NCBI GenBank assembly: GCA_030704615.1
Contig: CM060732.1
Coordinates: forward strand, 9,610,001 to 9,674,000
Source of the DNA: Takakia lepidozioides
Lineage: Eukaryota > Streptophyta > Takakiopsida > Takakiales > Takakiaceae
Reading direction: 5' to 3'
DNA: 64,000 bases
The notes below the pieces were generated by a model. That model was not told the origin of the DNA and ran no database searches. It worked only from the letters and a program-made list of their open reading frames with translations. This document shows positions 1 to 11,400 of this stretch, piece by piece (position 1 is the first letter of the stretch; every line of letters begins with the position of its first letter). The position numbers and the translations under genes were made by a program.

Positions 1-675
1 TTTGGTGACGATTCATCCCGAGATCCCTTGAATGTATGGAATCTCCATTCATTGGTTGGCCATTTTAATTCAGTACTTCTATTGTATTGTATACTTCGTT
101 TTCGTTTGTTTTTTGCCGTTTGATGTTACTAGATGTTGAGCCAAAGTTGTTCGAGTTAGATTTTTGGAGCTTTTTTGTGAAGCTCATGTTATTTCCCCCC
201 ATCCACGTCATATCTTGCCCTCTCCTCCTCCAGTAATCCGACCATTCTGCAATCATATTTGCGTAATCGAATAAGAAATGGTTGTCTTCTATCAATATTG
301 AAAATTTTGCCTCCTTCAGTTCTTCGGCGAAGGTAACGCATTTGTAATTCCCGTTTTTGCCAAGGTTGGGGAATTTTGAAATACCTACGAAAATTATTAT
401 TTCCTCACAGTCCGAAGGGACGTTCCATAAGGCGCTATGGAAGTTTGAATTGGACGACAGGCGCTTCCAAGTGTTCCCGACTTTTAGGGCATGATGAACG
501 TTGGATGTGAAACTTTCATATATCGCATTTGTTATGACTTAGTGGGTTATTTCTTCAATTTGTTGATCTGTTACAGTGTCTATGGTATCGACTATTTCTG
601 ACGTTGACATGGTTGTTTGTATATATGGTGCAGGGTAGAGAGGGTCAATACTCTTAAGATGTTGTTTGTCGCCCG

Positions 676-720
<45 letters not shown>

Positions 721-1361
721 AAGTATATATCGGTGAGATTTTGAACAGTTTTACCTCTCTTTTGTGGGTCAAGCATCTTCACTATTTCGTCAAAGGTAAC
801 CTACACATCGCAACAAAAACTTGTCAACTTTGTGATAAAGACGCCAACTTGGACTTGTTGCACAGCTAAAAACTGCTAGAAGTGATCCAATGCTAGAAAG
901 GAAAAGGCAGTCACACATACAAGACCTATTCAGAATACAAGATCCATATACCTGAAAGGCAAGGAGCTGATTTCCCTTGTTGGCATGCCCTTGAAATTAA
1001 TATAAAAGGGAATCCAATGCCCAATGGGATGCTAGCACAGTCCATTCAAGTTGTATAGAAGACCCTTTGACAAAAGAAAATCTTTGAACTCAACACCTTG
1101 CTTCCATTTTGTCCCATAAGCTCTTTGAGCTTTCCACAACCGGATAGTTGACAAGTATCCATCTCAATAAGATCATCGCTTGGTCTTCAATCGCACATGT
1201 CCCAATTTTCTAAAGTATATGGATCAAGAGGCCGGGTGCAACGAGAGCCCCATCGTTCGTCACCTGCATGCAATCCATGATCTTCAATAGAGTATCTATG
1301 GCGTTGAGCTCCCACCAGCTAGACCTTGGATCACTTGTCAACTCCACCATTGTCATGCCCA
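1..1361. other. No gene recognised
   Basis: No reading frame here resembles a family I know and I found no retroelement motif. The only distinct structure is the AG microsatellite listed separately. The right part (about 1000-1361) may be the decayed tail of the adjoining PHD-integrase retroelement, which would run in this direction on the minus strand, but nothing I could read proves it. Confidence 0.4.
679..717. repeat. (AG)n microsatellite
   Basis: About 19 uninterrupted AG dinucleotides, a simple-sequence repeat of the kind common in plant-lineage genomes. It makes open frames of alternating R/E or S/L on both strands that should not be taken as genes. Confidence 0.97.
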
Positions 1362-2400
1362 CTACCTATGTCCAAGGCATCGTGGACACAACCATTTTCC
1401 ACTAGGAACTTCCTCAAGTGGCGGTGTCAAGCATCCCATGTGCCACCCCCTTGAGCATTTGTCACACACCAACATGGTCGCGGCACCACCAGCATGCCCA
1501 CATAGGATGCAACGCAATCCTGCAGGTACCATTGCAAGGTTGGGATCTATCCTCCCATCCACATGGGGAAGGTGACATGGCACACAATTGCGCACATGGT
1601 CCTTCCATACCATGTCATCCCGACCTTCCAGAATCAACAATCCTGAAGGCAACACCTCCTTGACCCTTAGAATCACACGCCTACTGTGACATCCAAGGTC
1701 GTTGGTGCAGTCTACTACAAGTACACATAGTCCCCAGGGTTGAATCTCCGAACACCCGGTCGATATCCTCCTCCACGTATAGTGGCATACCTCAATGTGT
1801 CTCGGTGTTGGGCAATAGCAAGGTTCTCAAAAACCATAGGCATGACTCTCTTGAACCACTCTACCCGCTGGTCACACGCTTGTGTCCACACATCCGGATC
1901 ATCAAGGTCGAGGACTATTGCAGCCTCCCTGCGAATAAATGCAGGCAAATTTGGTTCTCGGTCGAAGAGAAGAAAATAAGGTGAGAACGAGGCAAGTGAT
2001 GTTTGTTTGCTAAACCTGTAGCCCATGGCCAACCAAGGTAGCTGAAGGTCGCAATCTCCTAAATGGCCCTTCTGTAAGCCAAGCCTCTCTTGAGTGTCTG
2101 AACAACTCTCTCCGCCAAGCCATCAGCCTCGGGATGATCCCGAGAAGTAGTGCGGTGATCTATCAAGGCTTGCTTGCACAAAGCCTGAAACTCCCCCAAG
2201 AACTCTCTCTCTTGGTCCGTGAGTACCTCGGCTGGCGCACCAAATTGGTTAAGTACTCAATCTAAGAATACATACGCAGCCCCCTCACTTGCCTTGTCAG
2301 GCAATGCCACCAGTTCAATCCATTTGGAGAAATGTTCCACCATCACCAACACATATTTGTTATGGCGAATCCAACGATAGCCCAAACCCATAATGGGTAA
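1362..2400 (-). pseudogene. Gypsy integrase remnant with C-terminal PHD finger
   Basis: Reading right to left, the integrase core is recognisable (HFSKWIELVALPDKA, then LTDQEREF with the second catalytic Asp, then DHPEADGLAERVVQTLKRG with the catalytic Glu region). It is followed by the post-core region (GYRFSKQTSLASFSPYFLLF) and, after a frame break near 1680-1715, a PHD zinc finger with Cys4-His-Cys3 spacing (CILCG, CDKC, WHMGC, WLCPRC). In-frame stops at about 2266 and 2068 and the frame break mark it as dead. The left side of the element, and reverse transcriptase on the right, are missing. It probably belongs to a Ty3/Gypsy lineage whose integrase ends in a PHD finger, perhaps to aim insertion at particular chromatin; that role is inferred. 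Confidence 0.8.
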
Positions 2401-2444
2401 AGGATGTAATTGTGGAGTAGGTGCGTTGAGAAAACCCGCACTCT

Positions 2445-3424
2445 TGTTAGAGGGTTGTCTGGGACTTAGACAGTTTTACGGGTTCTGTGGGATACCCTTA
2501 GTTTTGCGCAGACCTACGGGTGGTGGACTCAGACCAACACAAGCCTTAGGGGTGACGGACATAGACCTTAGGGGTGGTGAACAGGCTCACATAGTCAGTC
2601 ACGGGCTTACATAGCCTACCATAGCCTATCACAGTCAATCACAGCCTTACACAGTCTATCACAGTCAGTCATAGCCTGACACAGTCTGACACAGGCCTAC
2701 ACAACCTATCACAGTCTATCACAGCTTGTTACGGCTTTACACAGCCTGACACAGCGTGGCACAACCCGTCACAACATTCACAGGGAACGGTTATCATTAG
2801 GAGGGAACGACTGTGTGGGAATGACATCTGTAGAGGGAACGTGCGTTCTGTCTTGGATGACAGTTAGTTAGTTAGGCGGTTAGAACAGCTTGCAGGTAGA
2901 ATAGGCAGAGTAGCGACATGGAGAGGGTCACTTCTGAGATCACTTCTTGGACATCACTTGAGGAGATCAGGCGGAGAGCACGATCTTGGAGCACAGGGAT
3001 GGCGATTACACAGAGGAGGAGATACGACGAGATGATGTTTGATTCATGCAAGCTGTAGAGATGCACTGTAGAGAAGATTAGAGACACCATGGCTTCGGCC
3101 TGATACATGATAGATATTAATATGATTCCTATTTCATATTCACACCGTATAGAGAGATATGAGTGAAGTTGTGGAATGAATGCTTGAGTAGTTGGAATAG
3201 TGGTAGATTGCAAAAGCAATCTGATACTTAATCATAGACAGTAAGGAAAATTGCTAACATGAATGCGAGAAGGAATACAAATAGGAAGCACCCCCATGAT
3301 ACACTAGTTGTAGGTCATGACTGATTGTTTTGAGCGGGCTGAGTACTTAGAGATTTCCAACTCTTCTATCTTGGAGTTTCCACCTCGGATAGCTAAGCGA
3401 TGGGTGAGTAAAAGCCGCTCGACA
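2445..3424 (+). repeat. 5' LTR of Gypsy element B
   Basis: Begins TGTTAGAGG and ends CGACA just before a primer-binding site, giving a 980-bp LTR with TG...CA ends. It aligns, with clear divergence, to the minus-strand LTRs at 34646-35655 and 56877-57914 (same start, same GGGACTTAGACA stretch near the start, same end next to the same primer site). Positions 2605-2790 hold short degenerate tandem repeats around CACAGCCT/CACAGTC, the complement of the GGCTGTG repeats in the other LTRs. Confidence 0.88.
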
Positions 3425-3426
3425 TT

Positions 3427-3444
3427 TGGCGACCATACTGGGGA
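3427..3444 (+). other. Primer-binding site, element B
   Basis: TGGCGACCATACTGGGGA lies two bases after the LTR end. The identical 18-mer follows the LTRs of elements A, C and D, which is how the LTR ends were fixed. It resembles the tRNA-derived TGGCGAC...CTGGGGA sites of Ogre/Tat-type elements; the donor tRNA was not identified. Confidence 0.85.
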
Positions 3445-4012
3445 ACTGAGTCAAGAACAACCAAATGTGACAGGCATCTGGTGGGATCATGGTGGATGGA
3501 GAATCAAGGAATTTGATGTGAATCAAATTCCCTGTGAAACTGAGAAAGAAAGATTGTCCAAACAATTCTTTCAGAGGTTCTTGGAATTGCCAGACGGTTG
3601 CAAGGAAAACATTCTTAAGAGAGGGCATGATGCTGATCCAGAGTGGGGTCTGGAGAAAGGAGTGATAAAGATTTATCAAGTGGCCTGTAGAGGGAGAGCA
3701 AGTTGGTTACCAACACTGGTTTATGTGATAGCGTTGCTATCCATTAAACGAGTGGAGTTTGAAAGCTGGGAGGAACAGAAGGTGAATGTTTACACTCACA
3801 TGCATGAAGAACTTGTACTGGTAAAGAATTGGATTCCTAAGGATATCTTGTGGATCAAACTTACACCAAGAACAGCTTTTCAGACGTGCTTGCCATATGG
3901 TTATATGGTAACGGAGCCTTCTAGTATAGCCAAGGGTGCATTAAAGCTTGAAAGAAATCCAGGCATATACGAGAGATACTACAGAAGAGAGTTTTGGTTA
4001 TTGCCTCATTAA
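3445..4012 (+). CDS. Leader ORF between primer-binding site and gag (element B)
   Basis: An open frame of about 190 codons runs from the primer-binding site to a stop just before the gag ATG at 4033. It contains LSKQFFQRFLELPDG, WGLEKGVIKIYQVACRG and ends YYRREFWLLPH. No ATG lies after the primer site, so the start is unknown; the frame stays open back into the LTR to an ATG at 3317. Element A has a nearly identical frame and element D a diverged but alignable one, so it is a conserved component rather than chance. I do not recognise a domain. Extra ORFs before gag are known in Ogre-type elements, but I cannot show homology to those. Confidence 0.6.
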
Positions 4013-4032
4013 AAATATGAAAGACATGGGAC

Positions 4033-4767
4033 ATGAGTGATGAAAGGGAAGCTAGACTCCACATATATTCAGCGAAAAAGGAAAGTTATTTGAAAGCTAA
4101 TTATCCATATCTCTGGGAGAGAGGAATAGACATAGGGGAATCATCTGGACCTCTCACACCATTAAGATCAGAGAGTACATCACCCATACCGGAAGAACTA
4201 GAGTTGGATGCCACTCCTTCTTATTCTTTACAAGAAAGATTAAGGGATTTGGTACAGGAAGAATATCAGCCACGAGGGGAAAGATCTGAGGTACATCCCT
4301 GGGTTAAAGAATTGATAGAAATCTTTGATCAGAGTTGGCATGGAACACCAAGAGCAGGAACTCCAGTTTCTGAAGCACGAGACAAAGAAGGAGAGGAAGA
4401 TGTGGTAGAGCCAACGGAGAGTTCAGACTCTCCAACACCACTGCAGTTGAGTTATATGAGTGAGGAAGAAGAAATCCAAGAGAAGAACTTGGAAGATGAA
4501 AACAGAGAGAAGAATTTGGAAGATGAAGAGTATGAAGAAATAGACCCAACAGTTGAGGTTGAGACTACAACCAGGACATCCCAACATGTTGGACTTGGAT
4601 CAAGTGGAGCACTTGGATCACAGGCCAACAAAGGTGTCGGCTCAGGGGGATCAGGCGGGCAGCTTGGATCTGGCTTTGGGGGGACAGGGAGTTTGGGAAG
4701 TAGTGCAACTGGAGCTGAGGGTACTGCAAGTACAGGGGGGCTAGTAGCAAGGAGTGCTCAGGGGCCC
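4033..4767 (+). pseudogene. gag N-terminal part, element B (truncated)
   Basis: Starts with ATG right after the leader ORF (MSDEREARLHIYSAKKESYLK) and matches the gag start of element A (34037 leftwards). The reading frame is acidic and low-complexity (EEEEIQEKNLEDENREKN) followed by a Gly/Ser-rich linker. It stops being gag at about 4767; the frame then runs by chance to 4869 through antisense methyltransferase sequence. The linker here keeps a run of six G, whereas element A has five and is frameshifted. The capsid domain is missing. Confidence 0.85.
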
Positions 4768-5256
4768 TGTCTGCGTCGCTCTCATCTGCTGAATCACATA
4801 TGTACTTTCGTACCCGTCTACCTATCTGAGCTGCTGCCAACTCTTTCCTTATCCTTCTGTCCTCCCTAGCCCTCTCCAGAATCTGCTCTACTTTACTGGG
4901 ATTCTCACTTCTTCTAATCGCTGTATTTGCGAGTTTAGCTGCATAACTAGGAAGGGAGTAGTCCCTCACCGGGCTCGTCATGAAGTCGGCCCTCGCAAAG
5001 AACGGGACATTCTTCCTGGCAGGAAGTGTAGGCCCTACATGTTTCGACCCGGACCCTGCAATCCTGCACATGACAATCATCAACGAGACTAATGAGAACC
5101 ACAGTCCGGAAATTCGTTTGACAAAAATGACCCAGAAGGCTTTGCAAACTTACAATGTTTGCACTCACTCGTATTCCGGGTTCTCCTCCGCATCAATGTC
5201 CACTGTGTCTTCCTCGGACTCCGACGAATCCGAGGAGACTTCCGCTCTGTTGGGAG
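4766..5256 (-). pseudogene. Third copy fragment of ParB-methyltransferase gene (exons 9-10)
   Basis: About 490 bp that is nearly identical (a handful of substitutions) to 40606-41096 in copy 2: the end of exon 9, the intron with its GTGAGTGC donor and GTGCAG acceptor, and most of exon 10 (VPFFARADFMTSP, RKYICDSADESDADR). The left side is cut by the junction with element B's gag, the right side by the terminus of the element carrying copy 1. It is therefore a remnant of a further family member into which the copy-1 element appears to have inserted. Confidence 0.88.
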
Positions 5257-5405
5257 GGGGGCTGCTATTTCATGAGCGGCATGAGCATGAGCGGAAAAAA
5301 AAAAAGCATGAGCAGACCATTGTGAGTCCACGGAAATAGGGTTAGGAGGCACGGAAATAGGGTCATGTGAAGTTGGAATGTGGCACCAGTGGACTTAAAA
5401 TGCAA
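5257..5405 (+). repeat. Left terminus of the copy-1 element
   Basis: Starts GGGGGCTGCTATTTCATGAG and continues with repeated CATGAGC(GG) units, an A-run, and GGAAATAGGG motifs. For roughly 150 bp it matches the reverse complement of the right end of MULE1 (32165-32317) almost base for base, differing mainly in the number of CATGAGC units. It interrupts the methyltransferase fragment on its left, as an insertion end should. Confidence 0.85.
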
Positions 5406-5477
5406 CATTTTATTGCAAATTTTGTGGCAAGCCACGTCTATACAAGTGTGTTCTAACTGTCATAGCCGGAATGGGCA

Positions 5478-8400
5478 CTACTCTCCTACACCCTCCGAGG
5501 AACTTGCCCCACCTTCTTCCTCATCCCCCTCATCCCCCTCATCCTCCGAGCTCTGTGATGCATCAGTTCCACTATGCCTCTCAAAAATCCCGTCCTCTCC
5601 TTGGGGGACTGTCCACCTCACCTCCTGGGAATCTTCTGCGTCTTCTCCCCCACTTTCCTCAGCAGAATCCAACACAAATCTACGAGCCCGACGGGCTCTA
5701 ATAGCTGCTGCCTCCTCCCTCATCTTCATTTTCTTGAGGCTTGCCTCGTCTAAAATCTGCTGTACACGACTACGTTCGGAACACCTCCTAATGGACACCG
5801 AAGCAAGCCGGGCAGCATAAGTAGGCAGGATGTACTCCCTTTCTGGACTAGGCATGAAATCTCCCCTGGCAAAAAAAGGCACGTTCCTCCTGCCCATGAA
5901 CTCCGGTGTAGACGTCCCTCCGGCAGTACTTGGCATCCTACAGTAAGAACAAATCCACTTGAAGAATGTCAATACCAGCACAACCAGAAAGGGTTTTCAA
6001 TGAAATAAGAGAGCGGAGGGAGGTGCCTCACAAAATCTGGAGGCAACTTACAATGCCACCACTCACTCGTAAACCGGGGGCTCCTCGGCCTCGATCCCAA
6101 CTTCCTCCCCCTGCTCCTTCTCGGATTTTTCCTCATCCTCCGAGGATGCCTCTTCCTCTTTCGGCAGACGTTCAGCCGCTGCAAGTTCCGAGTTGTGGAG
6201 GGCAGTATCTGGCTCGAAGGCGAACACATGCCTGTCGGACAACGTCCCTGCCCACATTGAAGCACCTGAGGAACAAAGCGGGCGGTTAATAGCTTGCGGC
6301 ATGCAATTGCAATGGGGCCAGGGGACAAACTGAGCACGTGAAGGCTTACCCGTGCCGCATGTGAGGTCCAGAATCCGCCCTTGGACATCCGAGCACGTCT
6401 CCATGAGGGTTTGGATGAAAGCAGGGCTTCGGGTCCGGCTGTACCGCCACGGTTTGCCTGTCTTTGTGTCCTTCGGCATACTAGAGTGGGGCACATAGTT
6501 GTAGAGGACATCGTAGGTTACAGGGTCCACAGCGGCATCAACAAGACGACCGTCGTTGCGGAATTTGAACGTAGACCCTCTCTTCACAAAGCAATATGCC
6601 TCAAACACCAATGTCTGCACATCCAACAAAGAAGGGATCAATTCCAGGGTCTACTTAACATACACCACAATATGAAGTGAATGCAATAGATTGATAACTT
6701 ACACTTTGGCCCTCTGTTCGCAACCCCTGCGTACTGATGCAGAACCATTTTCTGAGGAGGACCGGGGTGACACTTTTCGGTGTCCACCTTGCCACCGCAT
6801 TCTCTGTGGTCTTCCCTCTCGTGGCAAGGACAACCACACATCCACCGTCATCCAGAAGCATCCCCGCCAGCCCAAACCCGGCTTTCCAGTAGTCCTCAGT
6901 AAACCTGTTCCAGGTGGGCACACCATCCAGGCCCTCCAGCAGCTCCCCATCTGGAATGTCGAGGAGAATCATGTCGCAAGCTCTCTCCACCTCAACCCCC
7001 CCCCGAGTGCTCTTGCAATTCGTGCTCACAGCCGTGAAGAATTCCATCATGGCTTCAAAACCAGGGGTGTCTTTAGGCTCTGTACCGGCAGCCCTCTTCT
7101 TGGCTTTCCCCTTCTGCTCCGCCAGAGACTTGTTGTGTGCCACCTTCTTCGCCCTGGCAGCGAGAGCGTCAAGGAAGCTCTCATTGACGCATTGGATGAT
7201 GGTTGGAGGTTCTAGCTTTGGCCTGTGCGTAAACGTCACCGCCGAATACCGCCGTGTAGGCTCGCCCTCAAATGCCAACTTCTTGGCAGAGCCAGTCCCA
7301 CTCCGAACTGACTTGGGAACCCGGACGACCGGTGACTGGGTAGGAGCAACAGCAGTCGCAGGACCTTGAACAAAATCGGCGTCGGAGTCACTCTCTTGGG
7401 TCCCCTCCTGCGCCTCCTCCGATGCCCCGATGGTTTTCTTCTTTTTGGGTGTTACTGCAGTCACCTGTTTCCTTGTCCTTTTCCTTTGACCTTTACTCTT
7501 CTCATGCAATTTCTCCTGAATTCCTGCCTGAGCAAGCTCTGCCGCTTTCCTGGAGTTCGCAAGCGCTTTTGCCTCTTTTGCACCCAACGGAGGCAGCGGA
7601 GCCCGGTTTCGTCGGAATTCAGCATCCAGCTTCAATTGAAACTCGGATGGGTCGAGCGAGCCGGGCGGAAGGTCCACATACCAAGGGCAATCACGCAAAT
7701 GTTCCAGATGCCACTCCTTCACAATATCGTCAGTGTACATGGAGTCAGCCCCAGGGTTCCTCCATGCCAGGAAGAATGGTGGCTCGAAAGACAGATGACC
7801 TTTCTCCAAAAGCGAGAACTTACAGTACCTGCATTCATGAAAAACCCAATGAGGTCCGAAAATGGCTAAGTCCCTGAACGGCAATAGGGCCTACAACTGG
7901 AATATGGCGCCGAATTTCCACTTCAGGGCCACCCAGTCTAGGGACTTAGCCCGAAAATGGCTAAGTCCCTGGACGGCAATAGGGCCTGGAACTGGAAAAC
8001 GGCGCCGAATTTCCACTTCCGGGCCAGCCACCCTAGGGACTTAGACCAAAAATGGCTAAGTCCCTGGACGGCAATAGGGCCTAGAACTGGAAAACGGCGC
8101 CGAATTTCCAGTTCCGGGCCAGCCACCCTAGGGACTTAGACCGAAAATGGCTAAGTCCCTGGACGGCAATAGGGCCTGGAACTGGAATATGGCGCCGAAT
8201 TTCCACTTCAGGGCCAGCCAGTCTAGGGACTTAGCCCGAAAATGGCTAAGTCCCTGGACGGCAATAGGGCCTAGAACTGGAAAACGGCGCCGAATTTCCA
8301 GTTCCGGGCCAGCCACCCTAGGGACTTAGACCGAAAATGGCTAAGTCCCTGGACGGCAATAGGGCCTGGAACTGGAATATGGCGCCGAATTTCCACTTCA

Positions 8401-11400
8401 GGGCCAGCCAGTCTAGGGACTTAGCCCGAAAATGGCTAAGTCCCTGGACGGCAATAGGGCCTAGAACTGGAAAACGGCGCCGAATTTCCAGTTCCGGGCC
8501 AGCCACACTAGGGACTTAACCCGAAAATGGCTAAGTCCCTGAACGGCAATAGGCCTGGAACTGGAAAATGGCGCCGAATTTCCAGTTCCGGGCCAGCCAG
8601 TCTAGGGACTTTGCCATTTTCGGAGCCCTGACTGGAAATTCGGCGCCATTTTCCCTAACACCACTTAGGCCTCTAACATCCTGAAATGCCAGGACTTGAA
8701 AGAAAGGCAGCGCGTATGTACCTGTACAGAAGGCGCATTGCTGCTTTGTCCGCGTTCGGCTGGTCGGTGAACTCGTGGCTCCGGCGAGCATCTGCTATCT
8801 CCCGAAAGAATAGGTTGGTTTTGTAGAGCAGAAAGTACCTCGTCACATAGTCACGTAGGCTCTCTGCTGCAGGAGATATCTCCATCTTGAACTGATGTGC
8901 TTGTGTGTCCAGCTGCTCTTGCGCATTCGTCGTCACCTGTGGAGATTGTCCATCAGATCGCTTTCCTCAAAAAATACAATGAATCCACCCCCTACTAGAG
9001 TACAAGCCCCAAACGAAGCGTGGGGAAGTACCTGAAACCACCATGTCATGCGGTTCATCCACATGTCGAATGTGGGGTCAGAGAGTTTGTCCGGTTTGGG
9101 GAAGCTCCACATGTCCCTGGTACTTTGGGAACCATTCCAGATTTGGAGCCACCGGGTCTGTCCAACCACCCAGCATATTCGTAAGCGCCAAACACCACAA
9201 AAAGGAGTTGTTGCCACCACAATTTGGTTAAGAATGTATCACCTTTTCTGTTGCATCCACACAGGATGTGGCTAGACGATGGAGCTTCTCCAATGTCATC
9301 GTGGGCTTCAGAGCGCGAGAGTAGTGCTTTCCCACCTCCACCAGAAAGTCGGCACCAAGGGCGGGATCAGCTATGGCCACGTACTTTACCATCCGCGACT
9401 TGTACTTTATGCGGGCCCTCACCTCCGCAGCTTTGACATACGATTCGAGTTCCGGGAGGGTTGGATTCTTCTCCTCTGACTCCATGTAGAACCTCCGCGC
9501 ATGTGCCAAATCCTGCTGTATTTTCGTCTGTCGAAAAGCAGCACATAAGATTAGAGATCCTGCTCAACACAATTTCTTCTATTGGGGGAGGAGAGACAAA
9601 TTAGCTCAACAAAACTGCAGGAGCTTTACCCGAAATATGTAGTCCACCATGGCGTCGACGCTCAGCCTATACCAGGTTCTGTCTGCCTTTGCCTCCGACT
9701 TGCGCAGGAGGTCGGCACTGAGGGAATTGGCAAACTCTTGCACCCCCTGCTTCCCGACATCCTTCACTCGGAAGAGCATATGGGACAAGTTGGTGGCAAT
9801 GAAGGCATTCTCAGTCACCCTGCAGTGCCACATTTCCATCAAACAATACTGAAATGGGAATTTTCATCATATATGAGGATTCGCAATGAAATGACTTCCA
9901 AATTCAAAGTCCAAAAGCGAGAGGGGTTGTAGCTTACGAGTTGATGTCGGCCATTGCAGCTTTGAGAAGACTGCGATCTTTGGGCCCCGCAACCTTCAGC
10001 ACAACACAATCGACGGCGAAATGCCAATCGAGATCGTTGGGGTGGGCTTGGGCAATGTGCTCCATCCATGCCAGGAGGCGATGATTGCCGTCCCACACGT
10101 AGAACATCTTACCGGACATGTGCTGGAAAAGAGGATCACTAGCAATCGATCTCTCGAACTCCTCATTTCGCGTTTGCCAATGGGGACCCCATTTGTCCAC
10201 CTCATCGGAAGTGTGGGCACGGGAAGCTCCGTGGTCGTTCTCAATGGAAACGTAAAAGGCGGCAGACCCCATTCGATATCCATCCCGGAAAGAGAATTTC
10301 AGCTTGTCGATATCGCCTGGGAGGGCAGGTCTCACCACCTGCAATGACACCAAGCGGCAAAGGGGAATTCGAAGCTTGGCCGGGTACACCATGCCCCCCA
10401 GCACCCTGCCAATGTTGCTGTGGGTTGCCTCCAACATCTTGGCAGCGGCCAACTTCATATCCGCCTCAGACATGACGTCTGCTGCAGAGGGGTTTTCCGG
10501 CAGCCCACCAAGACCGCCAAATCCAGCCTGTATGCTCCGGGTTTGGGGCCTGGGGATGTCCGGGAGAATGTCATCCTGGTCAGAAACATCCATGTCGTCC
10601 TCCTCAACAGGGTCAGCCACCTGCGAAACCACCTCCAGCACTCTCGTCGTCTCTACTGCCCTCTCCCTGGCTTCACCTCGAACTTGCACAATCGGTGCTC
10701 TTTCAGGTGTTCTTTCCTCTCCTCCACTCTCCACCGTATGGGTAATTGCGGGGGCTGCACTTGCCCGCGATGGTCTAACCGGTGTGCTACTGCCTCTCTG
10801 TGGTGTCTTGTAGGGATCCACCGTCTCTGTGTGTCCCTCGCTTACATTGGCATCTGTCATTTGGGCACCCCTGGCCTCTTCAGCTGCCTTTTGTCTTTCC
10901 TCCTTGCTAGCATTCTGTCTCGTCTGTTCTTTTGCCCTCTCTTTTGCCCTCTCACGGGCTTTCTGTTTCTTACTAGGGCTAGCAACAGGGGAGCCCTCCA
11001 GGACGACCACCTTTGATTGAGGCGAACTGACACCCTCGCGCGCACTGCTCACTCCCCCCTCCGCAGCCCGTGACTGCTCTCTCGCCGGGGATTGCATGTG
11101 CTTAGCTTTCTTCTTTTTCTTTGCGTGGGCGGGCCCTACTGCATGTGCATGAACAACCTCCATTGCCGGATCTGCTGTCCTCATGTCCTCACGCCCTTCA
11201 CCTGCCATGCCGCCTGCACCAACCTCCCCAATGCCTACTCTATCGTAATCTCGTTGCAAGTCCTCCCGTCCACCAACAAAAGATTTAAGTTTGCCCTCTC
11301 GCCCCAAGTTGGGCGATTCAAACATGCGATGAGTTGGAGCTGTCGATGATACCACCAGCGTGCCGGGCTCGTCGTCACTCTGTGATTGACAAAAATCGTG

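Larger units (their letters stand above)
2445..4767 (+). mobile_element. Truncated Ty3/Gypsy element B
   Basis: LTR, primer-binding site, leader ORF and the N-terminal part of gag are present in order. At about 4766 the element stops inside gag and joins a fragment of the methyltransferase-like gene at a CCC shared by both partners. No protease, polymerase or 3' LTR follows. It is the same family as elements A and C but an older, more diverged copy. Confidence 0.85.

Noticed and set aside
679-869. Frames starting in the AG microsatellite
   Set aside because: Produced by the dinucleotide repeat and without recognisable content.
3280-3300. Primer-binding site at CCCCATGATACAC near the end of the LTR
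   Set aside because: The sequence is inside the LTR; the TGGCGACCATACTGGGGA site after a CA end is shared by four elements, including one with an unrelated LTR.
6268-6349. Read-through of intron 8 of copy 1 as coding sequence
   Set aside because: The frame happens to stay open, but perfect splice sites exist and removal joins CGTG to ASMWAG, restoring a standard AdoMet loop, exactly as in copy 2.
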